From Linnemannia schmuckeri (lineage: Eukaryota > Mortierellomycota > Mortierellomycetes > Mortierellales > Mortierellaceae): DNA of 64,000 nucleotides. The DNA is taken from assembly GCA_029449235.1 (NCBI GenBank), contig JANATG010000003.1, positions 2,046,001-2,110,000 on the forward strand, written 5' to 3'. Shown in pieces: positions 20,895-31,263 of this stretch. A model generated the notes under the pieces. It had not been told where the DNA came from and did not search any database. It saw only the letters and a list, made by a program, of their open reading frames with translations. How positions within the stretch are numbered: the stretch's first letter is position 1; every line of letters starts with the position of its first letter. The position numbers and the translations under genes were made by a program.

Positions 20895-22562
20895 ATGGAT
20901 CCAAAACCAACAACGACAACCGTGGCCCCCAAGCCAAAACCAAAACCAACCACTGGCACTACAACAACTCCCGCCCCGCCAAAAAGGACAACAACTACCG
21001 GTGCCATCATCCCTGGTACTCCATCCGCCTCCACAACCTCAGCCATCACTCCCTCCGCATCACCCGATGCGTCTTCTGACGCAGGAGGACTACCCGTCGG
21101 AGCTATCGCCGGTATTGCGGCCGGAGGAGCGGTGATCTTGTTGTTTGTGGTCTCGATCTTTGTCTGCAAGAAGCGTCGTGCTCGTCGGTACGCCGCTCGG
21201 CCGGATGGACATGACCCCTCCCGCGACCCCATCGATCCCAACGATGTCCTCCCCCCCGATAACAAGTACGATCAACGGACCCCCACCCTCGCCTACAGCA
21301 GTGCCGCTGTTGGTGCCGCTGCTGGAGCGCTCAATAGCAGCAGGAGCGGAAACTCTCGCGATAACGATTCTGGATTCATTTCTTACCCCCTCGCACTTCG
21401 GGGTGCAAGCGAAGATGAGGAGAAGGCACGAGAGTTGGCGGCGTATCAAGATCCTCGGACACAGCAGACTCAGTTAGCACTTGAGCAAGAGTATAGCCAT
21501 TATGATGACCATATCCAGTCGCATTTTGCGCCCGAAAGTCCAGAGATGAGACCTTCCAGTCTGCGCCCTGGCCCCGGCCCTGGCCCCGGCCCTGCATCCC
21601 CTACACAGGGTCTTGCACAGCAGAACAGCCGAGCTCAGCATCTTCCGACCCCCATCTCGACCACCAATCCATCAATGGAACTCTCCCGCAACTCTCCCGC
21701 ACCCATGTCTCCCTCCCAGCGTGGCTTCCAACAGAACCAGCAGCAACAACAACCATACAACAACCAAGGCTCCTCACCTATCTCGCCGCGGTCACGGCCT
21801 TCACATCCCTTGGCAAGCCCTACAGGTCTCCGGGGCCAGGACGCCGCCGCCGTCATTGTCAATGATATGGGTAATGAGTTTGTGATGCAGTCCTCGAGTA
21901 ACAACAGCCGTCGCGACAGTCTTGACCAGGAGGGATCTGTCGTCCAGTCAGAGCTCTCTTACCGTCGAGGTGTCCCTCCTCGCAAGTCGCAGGAATCGAA
22001 TCTCGGAGGAGGATATACAGGAGGTGCAGGAGGAGCAGGTGGTCAGTACCCCGCTGCAGGTACTCCTAGCCCCATGGCTCTCGGACCCCAGCGAGGACCT
22101 AATAGTGGAGGACGCCCAGGACCCGGCCCTGGACAGGGACCTGGTAGCAGCAGCACATTCTCGTCCCCTCGTCAAGGACCATCCGGATACTCGACTTCTC
22201 CACCAGTACGCCCCTCTCAATACCCACCTCAGCACCAGTACCAGCCCCCTCCACAACAAGGATACCAACAACCTTACCAACAGCAGTACCCACAGGACAA
22301 TATGAGCGGATACGGATCGCCCCCAATGCGTCCCCAACAACAACAGAGGCCAGGTCCAGGAGGATACGCTGGTCCCAACGGATCTGGAGGCATGCGATCT
22401 CCTCCCATGAGCCCCCAATCTCGTAGTGGCTACTCTCCACATATGGGACCTAGCTATCCTCAGCAACAACAATACCAACAACAACAACAATACCAGCAGC
22501 AGTCGAATTATCCCCCACAACAGCAGCAATCGCCCAACTACCGGCCCCGCAACAACTACTAG
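20895..22562 (+). CDS. single-pass membrane protein with Thr/Pro ectodomain and long Gln/Pro-rich tail (555 aa)
   Basis: One uninterrupted frame, with its ATG after a CT/AC-rich leader. Residues 1-65 are Thr/Pro/Ser-rich and probably O-glycosylated if extracellular. A Gly/Ala-flanked TM segment follows (AIAGIAAGGAVILLFVVSIF, about 69-90), then a basic stop CKKRRARR. The remaining 450 residues are disordered, with GPGPGPGPA, repeated QQQQ and YQQ-type motifs and PPQ blocks. There is no cleavable signal peptide, so topology would be type III (N-out). The layout recalls fungal wall-stress sensors and receptor-like proteins (Mid2/WSC style), but no WSC or cysteine domain is present, so this is only an architectural analogy. 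The protein at 179-890 is a shorter version of the same plan. An upstream signal-peptide exon is possible but was not found. Confidence 0.7.
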   Translation: MDPKPTTTTVAPKPKPKPTTGTTTTPAPPKRTTTTGAIIPGTPSASTTSAITPSASPDASSDAGGLPVGAIAGIAAGGAVILLFVVSIFVCKKRRARRYAARPDGHDPSRDPIDPNDVLPPDNKYDQRTPTLAYSSAAVGAAAGALNSSRSGNSRDNDSGFISYPLALRGASEDEEKARELAAYQDPRTQQTQLALEQEYSHYDDHIQSHFAPESPEMRPSSLRPGPGPGPGPASPTQGLAQQNSRAQHLPTPISTTNPSMELSRNSPAPMSPSQRGFQQNQQQQQPYNNQGSSPISPRSRPSHPLASPTGLRGQDAAAVIVNDMGNEFVMQSSSNNSRRDSLDQEGSVVQSELSYRRGVPPRKSQESNLGGGYTGGAGGAGGQYPAAGTPSPMALGPQRGPNSGGRPGPGPGQGPGSSSTFSSPRQGPSGYSTSPPVRPSQYPPQHQYQPPPQQGYQQPYQQQYPQDNMSGYGSPPMRPQQQQRPGPGGYAGPNGSGGMRSPPMSPQSRSGYSPHMGPSYPQQQQYQQQQQYQQQSNYPPQQQQSPNYRPRNNY

Positions 22563-23102
22563 ATACTAACATCTCCACAGATACAAACCCCTCCTCGTTT
22601 CTCAATCCTGCATTTGCATTTTTCACAACAAGGGGATGCCATCTGGCGCCCCTTTCTCAATCTTCACTACTCCTCTCTATCCATTTTTTTAATTACACCC
22701 TTTCGATAATAAACACACACACACCGCATTAGTCTCCTCGTAATGTTTTCTTTTCACACGAATACAAATGTATCTCTTTTCATGTTCAATTGCTCCCTGA
22801 AGAACTGCCGTTTTGTTTATCGACGTTTTATATTGGGCTAACCCACACGTGCAATGTGCACATGCAGCAATACTAACGGCAACCATACCAACCGATACCT
22901 ACAACAAAACAAACACGCAAGCGACCGAGCCAACCAGCGAGCAAACAACAAACAAAGTGATATCGCCATCGGAAAATCGTTCAATTGCTCATCAACATAT
23001 CGCCTGAGAGTTCTTGTCAACCACTAGCGCCAATTTTATTTGGGTTTGATTGCGAGGATATTAAATTTTATTTTTTTTATGTGTATGTGTCCTTGGTCGT
23101 CT
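22563..23102. other. convergent intergenic region
   Basis: Lies between the 3' ends of the Q/P-rich membrane protein gene and PPIL4. It is AT- and ACA-rich with AATAAA-like sequence near 22708. No gene seen. Confidence 0.5.
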
Positions 23103-24647
23103 TTAGCGTCGACGGTCAGAACTCCTACGGTCGTCATAGTGATGATGGTCCCGCGTCGACGACGAGGAAGCTGTCTTTCTCCTAGGGCTGCCCGATCGGG
23201 ATCTGGACCTCCTCCGACTGCTACTACTGCTGCTGCTCTCATGAGGGCGTCGACTGGAGCCCGAGTCACGGTGAATGCTACTCCTGTGATGGTCATCGCG
23301 GTCGCGGGTACTGCAAGAGTCGCGACTGTCTCTATGATGATAATCATCGCGGCTCGAACGGTCTCTATCACGCTCCCGATTCCGATCCCGATCTCGATGG
23401 TCGTCTCTATGAGAGCTCCGTCCACCCCCTCCATTCCTGCTGCTGCCAGATCGCGCACTTGCCCGATCGTCGTCAAAGACCATATCGTACTTCTTTCCAC
23501 CCCCTCCACTGCCGCTACCACCCTCACGATACCTCGACCTCTGCTCCAGATTCAAATCCTCCGCCACACCACCGCCCTTCTTGGCCCCAACCTTCTTGAC
23601 CATCCAGTCCTTGTGCAACTTACTCACACTCTGCGAAAAGTCCACATGAATCCTCCTATCATCAATCAGAACGTTATTCATCTTGAAATACGCCTCCGAA
23701 CACTCCTCCTCCTTCTCAAACTCAATAAACGCATAACACAACGAATCGCCCGTCTTCTTGTCCCGGATCACTTCACAGCTCAAGATCAACCCAAACCTTG
23801 AAAAAATCAATTCCAGATCTTCGGACCGCGTTGCTGGGTTGAGTTGGGCCACAAACAGTACATTCTCGGGTGGCTTGATCTCGGCAAAAGGCAAGTCACC
23901 CACCATCTCGAGCGTTAACGCCCGAGCCTGAGCCTCCTTCTGTCGTCGGATCCGCTCCTCCTCCTCGGGGGGTAATAGCGACTCGATCTCTTCGTCGTCT
24001 CCGATCCGGACAGTGTCGAGCATGGCCTGTGTCGGGAGTGGCGATTCATCGGGGACGATGAGGCCCTCGGGGTCTGGGAAGGGGTCATCAAGGACAATGG
24101 TATGTTTGATCCGGATATCCTTGAAGGGTCGAAATTCGGAATCCGTATACGCGGCATTGATCTTTTCCAGAACCTCCATCCCCTCAGCGACCTTCCCAAA
24201 CACCGTATATTTCCCGTCAAGGTAGTCCAAATTCTCACCCATAGTAATAAAAAACTGCGAGCCAATCACTCCACCTGCACCCGCATCTCCTGCTCCAGCT
24301 CCCAGAACATTATTAACATCCTGCTGAGCCCCCGTACTAGCACCCGCGATAGCCATCGACACTGTGCCCCTCTCACGATGCTTCAGTTTGGGATGAATCT
24401 CGGCAGGGAGGTACTTCTTGTGAAGGGTGTTGGAGTCGAGTAACGAAAAGACGGATTCGCCACCCTTTCCCGTAGCGGTGGGGTCGCCGGTCTGGATCAT
24501 GAAGTCGCGTTGGACGTTGTGGAAGCAGCAGAAGTTGTAATACTTGACTTTGCAGAGTTTGAGAAAGTTGAGGCAGGTGGTGGGGGCCTCTTTTGTGTAG
24601 AGGTCGATAACCACGTCGCCAACTGATGTCTCGATCAGCACGCTCAT
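23103..24647 (-). CDS. PPIL4: PPIL4-like cyclophilin with RRM and RS tail (514 aa)
   Basis: The start is the internal ATG at 24647 (MSVLIETSVGDVVIDLYT), which matches the conserved cyclophilin beginning; the in-frame stretch upstream is leader. Residues 1-165 form a peptidyl-prolyl isomerase domain (FHNVQRDFMIQTGDP, GSQFFITMGENLDYLDGKYT). Residues 262-340 form an RRM (VLFVAQLNPATRSEDLELIF, then YAFIEFE as RNP1-like). The C-terminal 170 residues are Arg/Ser/Asp-rich (RDRDRNRERDRDR, SRRRSRSRSGSPRR). PPIL4 proteins are nuclear and associate with spliceosomes. Odd: between SMAIAGAS and GSQFFIT there is a Gly/Ala/Asn insert of about 20 residues (NNVLGAGAGDAGAGG) in the loop next to the active site. 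The coding region is intronless, unlike most neighbours. Confidence 0.93.
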   Translation of the reverse strand: MSVLIETSVGDVVIDLYTKEAPTTCLNFLKLCKVKYYNFCCFHNVQRDFMIQTGDPTATGKGGESVFSLLDSNTLHKKYLPAEIHPKLKHRERGTVSMAIAGASTGAQQDVNNVLGAGAGDAGAGGVIGSQFFITMGENLDYLDGKYTVFGKVAEGMEVLEKINAAYTDSEFRPFKDIRIKHTIVLDDPFPDPEGLIVPDESPLPTQAMLDTVRIGDDEEIESLLPPEEEERIRRQKEAQARALTLEMVGDLPFAEIKPPENVLFVAQLNPATRSEDLELIFSRFGLILSCEVIRDKKTGDSLCYAFIEFEKEEECSEAYFKMNNVLIDDRRIHVDFSQSVSKLHKDWMVKKVGAKKGGGVAEDLNLEQRSRYREGGSGSGGGGKKYDMVFDDDRASARSGSSRNGGGGRSSHRDDHRDRDRNRERDRDRSSRDDYHHRDSRDSCSTRDRDDHHRSSIHRDSGSSRRPHESSSSSSSRRRSRSRSGSPRRKTASSSSTRDHHHYDDRRSSDRRR

Positions 24648-25008
24648 TGCTGAATGGTGAGTGGTTTTTTGGTCGAGGGTGAGGGGTTTATTTATTTTCC
24701 TGTGTACGTGGACGGGTTGCCGATGAGAGGAATCCTGTAGACGTTGCGTTGCGATCCTTGAGGTTACTGGAGGCGAGAGTGAAGGAGTCGATTCGTTCGA
24801 GCAAAAAAAAAAGGAAAATCGTGTGGCTTGTGTCCAAAATGAACAGATCTCCAACTTCGCTTTTCGTTCTCCACAAGAAACACTTTTCTCGACCAAACCG
24901 CGCCCATCAACACCAAGGACAAGGAAAAGCTACAAGGAGCAGGACATACTATCAAAGAAAGGATACAGTAACTCATCAAAAACAAACACATTAACAGCAA
25001 AAGCAACC
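24648..25008. promoter_or_regulatory. bidirectional promoter between PPIL4 and NOSIP
   Basis: 361 bp separate the two divergent start codons, so both genes (nuclear, spliceosome-associated families) are probably driven from one shared control region. No TATA box is evident. Confidence 0.6.
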
Positions 25009-26670
25009 ATGTCGCGCCATTCAAAGAACAACACTGCCCGTGGGCACTTTACCTATGCAGAGATGCAGATGCTCGACTACGGCACCAAGAAGGTACTTTT
25101 GCAGCAACGACAAGGACTTATCTTAGCGTTAAAGCCTTTTATTTCCCGCAGGAATACGACTTTCAAGAACACAGCATCAGCGTCTCAACCCTGTAGACCC
25201 ACAAAAAACTAACCACCAACACAACCCAACCCAACCTGCGCCACATCCTCATAATGTTAGCAACGTCTGGGAAGAGATTCGATGCGCGACTATGACGCCT
25301 GCTTCCTTTGCCTCCAAACAGCACGCGACCCAGTCTGCTGCCCCGAGGGTCATATCGCCTGCAAGGAATGCATTTACGAGAACATCCTTGCCCAAAAGCA
25401 AGAGATCCAACGTCAGGCCAAACAGATGGAATTACAGACTTTGCAGGAGGCTAAAGAGCAGGAAACCAAGGAATTATTGGCGCAACAGATTATCTTGGAC
25501 GAGTTTGAGAAATCTCAGATGGGTGTGTTGTCTAAGGCTGCGTCTGTCAGGGTGAAGGGAGTTTCGGGATCAGCGGCAGCATCTTCACCTGGGTCGCCTG
25601 TCACCCCCGGAGACAGCAATGGCAAGAGTACGTTTTTTTGCAAGGAAGATCTATTGTCGCATGTCACAAGATATTCTGTCTATGATCAGTTGCAAAACTT
25701 GTTATTGACGTTATGCTCTACATATCGCTTCCTCTCTTAGGTGATAAAAAGAGAGCGTTTGAGTTGGATACTGAGGAGCTGGAGAGGATATCAAAGCAGG
25801 AGCGGATCGACGTCGCAAAAGCCATCGAGGACGAGGTAACAGACCCTAAACTCGCAGCAGTCACAGTGGAAAAGAAAATGGCAGTGGTCTATTCATGAAG
25901 CTTCTCAGGTGAACACTAGGAACCAGCGGATCTCAACTCACATGTTCAAATATTCTACGACCATCTAGGCAAAGTCTAAGAAACCCGTTCTTCCAAGTTT
26001 CTGGGTGGTAAGTAAATTTCTTTTTTTTAGGGCTCAGGATCAAATGAATCAAATTAAGTGAGATACTCAATGTAAAAGTGTACAAATGTTCATATCCTAA
26101 CTTTCGTTACTCTCATTTACAAATTGATATCAACAGCCATCGTTGACTCCCTCGAACAAAAAGACCGAGTACAAGGCGACAAAACTCCATACCATGTGCA
26201 CCGCCTCCGAAAACGAGCACAAACTGAGGTACTCAACATTGGGCACTGCTTGCTCTCGAATGAGAGACCATATCATTCTGCACAGGTGATATGCAATCAA
26301 GTCAACCCATTAACACTCTTACACATTCCCCCCTCTTCTTTATAGCCTAAAGAACTTGATCCCTGTGAAATTCGAAATGGCATTCGAAGATCATGACGGC
26401 GATTTCGAGACCTCTGAACCCAAAAAGTCAGCCATCTGCCCCATCTGTCGCAAAGGTTTCACCAACACCACCAAGCTCTCAATCCTCAAATCCTGTGGTC
26501 ATGTATTCTGTGACAGCTGCTGTGCGAAGTTTGTGAAAAAAGAAGGCAAATGTCAGACGTGCGGAGCCAAGACGAAGGAGAAGGAGATTGTGTCGATGAC
26601 GGGCGAGGGGTCAGGTTTCTCGGGTGGAGGTGCGAAGGAGGCCAAGAAGTTTGATGTTGCCTTTCAGTAG
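25009..26670 (+). CDS. NOSIP: NOSIP-family U-box/RING-like protein (6 exons)
   Basis: Exons: 25009-25092, 25261-25627, 25741-25835, 25969-26007, 26137-26228, 26346-26670; frames join throughout (334 aa). It begins MSRHSKNNTARGHFTYAEMQ, then YGTKK|QRLGRDSMRDYDACF, the split U-box half (CFLCLQTARDPVCCPEGHIA). A coiled coil (AKQMELQTLQEAKEQETKEL), a short LPSFWVPSLTPS motif and a C-terminal RING-like part follow (CPICRKGFTN, CGHVFCDSCC, CQTCGAK). This order matches NOSIP, an E3 ubiquitin ligase and spliceosome-associated factor in animals and plants. A tempting extra exon at 25152-25192 has in-frame coding but breaks the conserved YGT..RLxRDS junction, so it is left as intron. The gene shares a promoter region with PPIL4. 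Confidence 0.9.
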
Positions 26671-26923
26671 TAGCCTTTTTTTTGTTCTTGGATATTGGGC
26701 GCTTGGTCCGTTTGATTTATATAATACAACGAAAGTGCTTCCGATTCCGCGAGTTGTTTGTTGAAAATGCAGTTTATATTGCTCTCAAAGTTGATTTTGC
26801 GACTTCCATGTTTCCAAAATCCTGTCTATGACGATGGACGATGGATTCACGGTTGATGGTATGGGTGAACGTGTGGTGTGTATGTGCGTGTTATGATGTC
26901 CTGTGTTGACTAAACAAAGTTCT
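26671..26923. other. short convergent intergenic region
   Basis: Between NOSIP and the glutaredoxin-like gene; no feature seen beyond AT-rich 3' sequence. Confidence 0.5.
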
Positions 26924-27764
26924 TTAGACGTTGCGCTCGTTGAAGACGTTGTGCTTCTTCCGGGCATGGTGCATAAAGTTATCGAAGCCGCCAATGAACT
27001 GGATCGGCTTGCCTGGACATCCCTCCCACACCACCGGACTCGTCCTATGATCTTCCGCTCCTGGGATCTCCTATTCACCCATGTAAATTCACCATCAAAA
27101 AAAAGGTAGCAAGTTAATATCTCATGCTCCCTAGTACCTTGATCGAGCCGAAATCAAAATATTTCGTGGGCTAATTATTGGCTAAGGAGAGGGTGTACCT
27201 TGGCGAGGTGCAGGACACGATCTTTCCACTCTTTTCGAGAGTGAGCAGTGACTTCGACCTGGATATTACTCTTGCTCGACGTCGTGTCCAACCGGTCGGC
27301 GACATTCATGGCCTGCTGGAAATACGAGCATGCCAAAAAGCCCTCCTATTTATCATCACAATTCAGTTTAAGGGACAAAAACAGACGTTACAAAAAAATG
27401 GGGTTTTTTTTGGCAACATGCAAAAAGAAAATGAAGCAGTAAGGACAATAAAGGAAAGGGGATAGCTTTAAATACGATGTAGTAGCAGATCTCCTTGGGC
27501 ACAGGGGCGGCAGGCTTGTCTGTGAAAAAGTACGACCACAGACCCATAGTTTCCTGAAAGTTGATTCCGTTGAAGTGAATGAACAAAGAAAAAAAGAGGA
27601 ATGTGTAATGGCCCGTTCGGAAACGAACATAAAAGGGAATCAAAAATATGATCAGCTGACCCTTGCCACCAAAAAGTGCAGGTTTTTATTTTCGCAGGAT
27701 GAAAAAAATACAAGAGAAAAAAAAAGAGTGCCAGTTGAGGGAATACCTGCATTGCCTGCCACAT
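26924..27764 (-). CDS. small glutaredoxin/thioredoxin-fold protein (4 exons, 129 aa)
   Basis: Exons on the minus strand: 27764-27747, 27553-27476, 27345-27199, 27070-26924, all joined at phase 0 (6+26+49+48 aa). It begins MWQAMQ|ETMGLWSYFFTD. Conserved-looking features: CSYFQQAMNVADRL (position and helix of a glutaredoxin CPYC/CxxF active site, with a single Cys), then IQVEVTAHSRKEW, the cis-Pro motif TSPVVWEG, and the GG motif FIGGFDNFM that contacts glutathione in glutaredoxins. All sit in the order expected for a Grx fold. The extended N-terminus and the two hydrophilic exons are unusual. No exact family was recognised; a monothiol Grx-like oxidoreductase or GSH-binding protein is the inference. 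No long single frame covers it, so it is easily missed by simple gene calling. Confidence 0.65.
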
Positions 27765-27895
27765 AGTACCTTTGTTTAGCTGGTGGACAAAAAAAGGAGA
27801 AAGGTAAAAAAAAGAGAATAGAAAGAATTGAACAATACAAGAAACAGAGAAGATAAATGCAGAAGAAAAGAAAGAAACTAAAAAACACTCACGTC

Positions 27896-29641
27896 CTATG
27901 AGAGGAGTTTGGCTCGGGCTTTAGCTTCTTGCAATCGACTCTCCTCTTGTGTTGTTGGGTGGACACCGTCCCGTCGGGAGGCCTTGACCGCATAATGTCT
28001 CAATAGCGCATCCCGGCGTACAAATGGTCGGTGACAAAAGTCGCATGGCCACGTCATCTCGTTGTGCTTTGATATTTGATGGCGCTTCAGGTCATGCACG
28101 CGCCCAAATCGCTCGCCGGGGCAGAGCTCACAGCGGTATCCTCCGGCATCATGAGGGATGTTCGCCTTGTTCGATGCTCGACCTCCGCGGCCTCCTGCCT
28201 GTGATCCTGCTCCTGCTCCTGCTGCTGCTACTCCTGTGCTCGTTGGCGCAATGGCGACCTTGGGTGTTCCCGTTGAAGACGACGGTGAACCATCATGATG
28301 GTGATGGTGACTGGGAGGCGACATCGACGAGGACGCATGGATGGTAGGTGACAATGGTGGGACCGACAAGGTCGACAGAGGACCCTGGTGATCCTTGATT
28401 GCGACCGCGGCACTGGCCAGCGTCGACAAGGCAGAGTCTGTGCGGATTGTCATGGTCAAGTGCTCGACAGCAACTGGGCGGACACGGGGCTTCCGTGGTG
28501 GGTAGACCTTGGGGATCTTTCTGACAGGCTCGCGCACTTTGCGGGAAACCTTGGAAGAACGTGGGTGGCCGCCAGACGATTCATCGCCAGAATGACCAGC
28601 GTTGCCCCCACTGCCACTGGTGCTAGTGCCAGGGTGATCTAAAGACGAGGAAGCGCCAACTTCGGTGCTGGGATCGACAAGATCTGCAGGGTCAGGCTCG
28701 TCGCTGACGGAATGGCGCTTGTTATTAGGACGCGGTTCTGGGCTCAGCATGGTAGCGTCTTTCTCGACGTCACGCGCACGGTCATCGGGTGACCCAATTG
28801 GTTGGCTCTGAGAAACAGCTCCAGATTCCGTGCTTGGACTTGCTTCTGGAAGCTCTTCGTGATCAACAGCAGGAGTAGTTACGGTAGCGAAAGAGGGAGG
28901 TGGGGTGCTTCCTGGAGATTGCTTGATGACCGGGGACGGTTCAGAAGAGACTGGCATAGAGGTATCGCGGTCGTGTTGGTTATCCTGGTTAGATCCTTCT
29001 TGCATGGAATGGTCTTGACTCGTTTGTTCCTGGTACTGCTGAGAGCGCTCCTGTGTTGACTGGGTTGGTGGTGAGGACGACTGTTGTTCTTTCTGGTGAC
29101 TATGGTTGCGTTCCTGGTCACGTCCGTAATGGTACGAGACTTGCGCTTGCTGTTGCTGCTGCTGCTGCTGTTGTTGTTGTTGTTGTTCTTGTTGTTGCTC
29201 AGGCCCCTTTCGGTAATTCTGCTGCGAAGGCTGTGTCCTAGTACGGTGTTCGCTGTCGTGTCTGTAGCTTTGGACGTGCTGGTAGCTGAGGTCAGGACGA
29301 TCAACCTGGCGATGGGTTTCCTCCACACTTCCATGTCGATAGCTGTGCTCAATTCTCACGGCGGCTTGCTGTGGCTGTTTTTTGGCGTTTTCGTGGTCTC
29401 GAGGGGTGGAGGCGTCTTTGGGATCGCGATCGGGTGTCTGTTCTTGTTCACGCGCAGACTCGGTTGATCTGGGTTCCTCAGGGTTGACGGGAGGGTTCGG
29501 ATGAGATTCCTGCATTTCTTGATCCTCGCGTTGAGGGGGAGCGGATGGGGATATTTCGCGATCGAGGTCCATCTGCTGAACAACCTTGTCTTCCTCTGGA
29601 TGTAGACTAACTGACTTGTTGGTAACGGTTGTCGTGCTCAT
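27896..29641 (-). CDS. C2H2 zinc-finger protein with polyQ disordered N-terminus (581 aa)
   Basis: The start chosen is ATG at 29641 (MSTTTVTNKSVSLHPEEDK); the frame is open further upstream, but that part is leader-like. Residues 1-480 are low complexity: Ser/Pro/Glu-rich, a Gln14-16 run, many QxxQ stretches and a basic RKVREPVRKIPKVYPPRKPR patch. At the C-terminus is one good C2H2 finger (YRCELCPGERFGRVHDLKRH..H) and one atypical finger (WPCDFCHRPFVRRDALLRH) whose last His is displaced. The paired RxHDLKRH / RRDALLRH helices resemble fungal transcription factors that bind DNA with two tandem C-terminal fingers. Target and pathway unknown. Confidence 0.8.
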   Translation of the reverse strand: MSTTTVTNKSVSLHPEEDKVVQQMDLDREISPSAPPQREDQEMQESHPNPPVNPEEPRSTESAREQEQTPDRDPKDASTPRDHENAKKQPQQAAVRIEHSYRHGSVEETHRQVDRPDLSYQHVQSYRHDSEHRTRTQPSQQNYRKGPEQQQEQQQQQQQQQQQQQAQVSYHYGRDQERNHSHQKEQQSSSPPTQSTQERSQQYQEQTSQDHSMQEGSNQDNQHDRDTSMPVSSEPSPVIKQSPGSTPPPSFATVTTPAVDHEELPEASPSTESGAVSQSQPIGSPDDRARDVEKDATMLSPEPRPNNKRHSVSDEPDPADLVDPSTEVGASSSLDHPGTSTSGSGGNAGHSGDESSGGHPRSSKVSRKVREPVRKIPKVYPPRKPRVRPVAVEHLTMTIRTDSALSTLASAAVAIKDHQGPLSTLSVPPLSPTIHASSSMSPPSHHHHHDGSPSSSTGTPKVAIAPTSTGVAAAGAGAGSQAGGRGGRASNKANIPHDAGGYRCELCPGERFGRVHDLKRHQISKHNEMTWPCDFCHRPFVRRDALLRHYAVKASRRDGVHPTTQEESRLQEAKARAKLLS

Positions 29642-31263
29642 GGTAGCAATAATTCGACTGCTAGGTTGATGGTAAGAAGACGGAGGTTGAAGGAGAAGAG
29701 CAAGGGAGGGTTGTGGAGTGAAGTGGGAATAGATAGAGAGTGAGCCGATGTTGTCTATGTTATATGTGTGAAGGGAAGTGTAAAGCGATGAAGAATACAA
29801 AATAACCCGCGTCTGTATGTGAAAGAAAAGAAGGGGTGGGGATGGGGTTTGTTATGTTTTTGGTGGCGGTGGTGGCGTCAGTTGGTCGAATGGTGGCGGC
29901 TCTTTTCAAGTGACCAGACACAAGAACGCACACGAATAGACTCGACACTAAATAACTTGTCCTTACTCTCTTATACGTACACACAGTGCTTCTCTTCTTC
30001 TTGCGTTGACTTTCCTCATTTCAAGACAAGAGCGAAGAAAGAAAAAGTAAAGCGATGAAAGGAGCGTGATTCAAGAAGAGATGATGGTTAAACACCCGCG
30101 CGTTAAGGGGGAAAAGACAGGACGCTGTTGCGCGCGGTAACGAAGTGATGGAAGTTGTTGCTACCTTTTTCGAGTTCTTCTCAGTTGTTGTCTCCTTTCT
30201 GGAAACTAGAGTGAAAGGTGAGTTGAAAGTGAAGGAGAACAAACGAAAAAAGAAAGAGTGAGTTGGGGGAGGGGGGGGGGGGGGGGGGGAATGAAAAAAA
30301 AGGATCTGGACAAAGCGAGTGTAAAAAAACAGTTGATGTCGATTTATGTTTGTTCGAGAGAGTGCGCCACCAAAGACAAACGAATTCTACTTCAAGTGCG
30401 TGTACGTGTGTTTGTGAATGAGTTCCCTCTGTGGACATACCAGGCAAGAAAGAGAGAGTGTGAAGTGTATGCCAAAGGCTTGGAGAGAGGACAAGGAAGG
30501 AGTTAGTGGGTGGGAAAGGAATGAGGTGAAAGAGAGAAGGCTGTTGACGCCACTAAAGGATGGGACAAAAAGAGAATAGTGGCGTATGGTTAGGTCGGGT
30601 GGGAAGGGAGTGCCGGTGATCGACAGGGTTATTCACGACAAACAGTGATATATACCAGTCGCAAGGATGGAGAGGGAGGGGAGGATGGATGGAGAAGGAG
30701 ACGAAGAAGGCCACGAACAAACGAGAAGCAATCCCGCGGTGCAAAATATGGTACGATGGGACAGGATTTGGACAATGGTACGAACAAGAGATAAGAAAGA
30801 GAGAGGGGGCGTGTACAGTGGATTGCGTGCGAGGAGAGGCACAAGGACAGCCGAATGGGTGCGTGTGTATGTATGTGAGGACGGGTGGATGGGTGGGGGT
30901 ACAAAGACGATATAAAAGAACGGAGAAAGGCACCAGGGGTTACGATGTAGATTAGGTCAGTTACCAGTATCGTCGGTGGAAGCGAGAGAGTGAGAACCAG
31001 GTCACGGTGTAATGGACAATATCCGGGCGCAAGTGTTCAACAAGAGGTATGTGCCGAATAGGAAGCAAAGGTGTGCAATGCGTGGGGAAGAGAGGAGTAG
31101 CGTACAAAGCAAAGCCAAAAAAGAGACTCTAACCATTGGCAAGATCCAATTGGTGACGCCACCATCCCGAGCGAGATCACGTGGTAGTCGTTGGCAATAA
31201 AACACGCATATGAAATACTGGTTCCTTTTTTTCCTTGCCTTTTATTACACCGATGCGGGAGAC
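29642..31263. other. 1.6 kb upstream/intergenic region
   Basis: Promoter side of the zinc-finger gene and 3' side of the F-box gene. It contains a G19 run at 30271-30289 preceded by GGGGGA, and long AG-rich tracts (30440-30930). No coding sequence is supported on either strand. Confidence 0.45.
30271..30289. repeat. G19 homopolymer
   Basis: Uninterrupted 19 G, extended by GGGGGA just upstream. It could form a G-quadruplex and is prone to sequencing error. Confidence 0.8.

Noticed and set aside
25152..25192. Possible extra NOSIP exon (in-frame coding between an AG acceptor and a GTAGAC donor)
   Set aside because: Including it breaks the conserved YGT..RLxRDS junction; joining 25092 directly to 25261 restores it at phase 0.
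30553..30933. 126-codon minus-strand frame rich in His/Pro/Ser
   Set aside because: It is the translation of an AG-rich promoter tract; overlapping frames on both strands are equally open.
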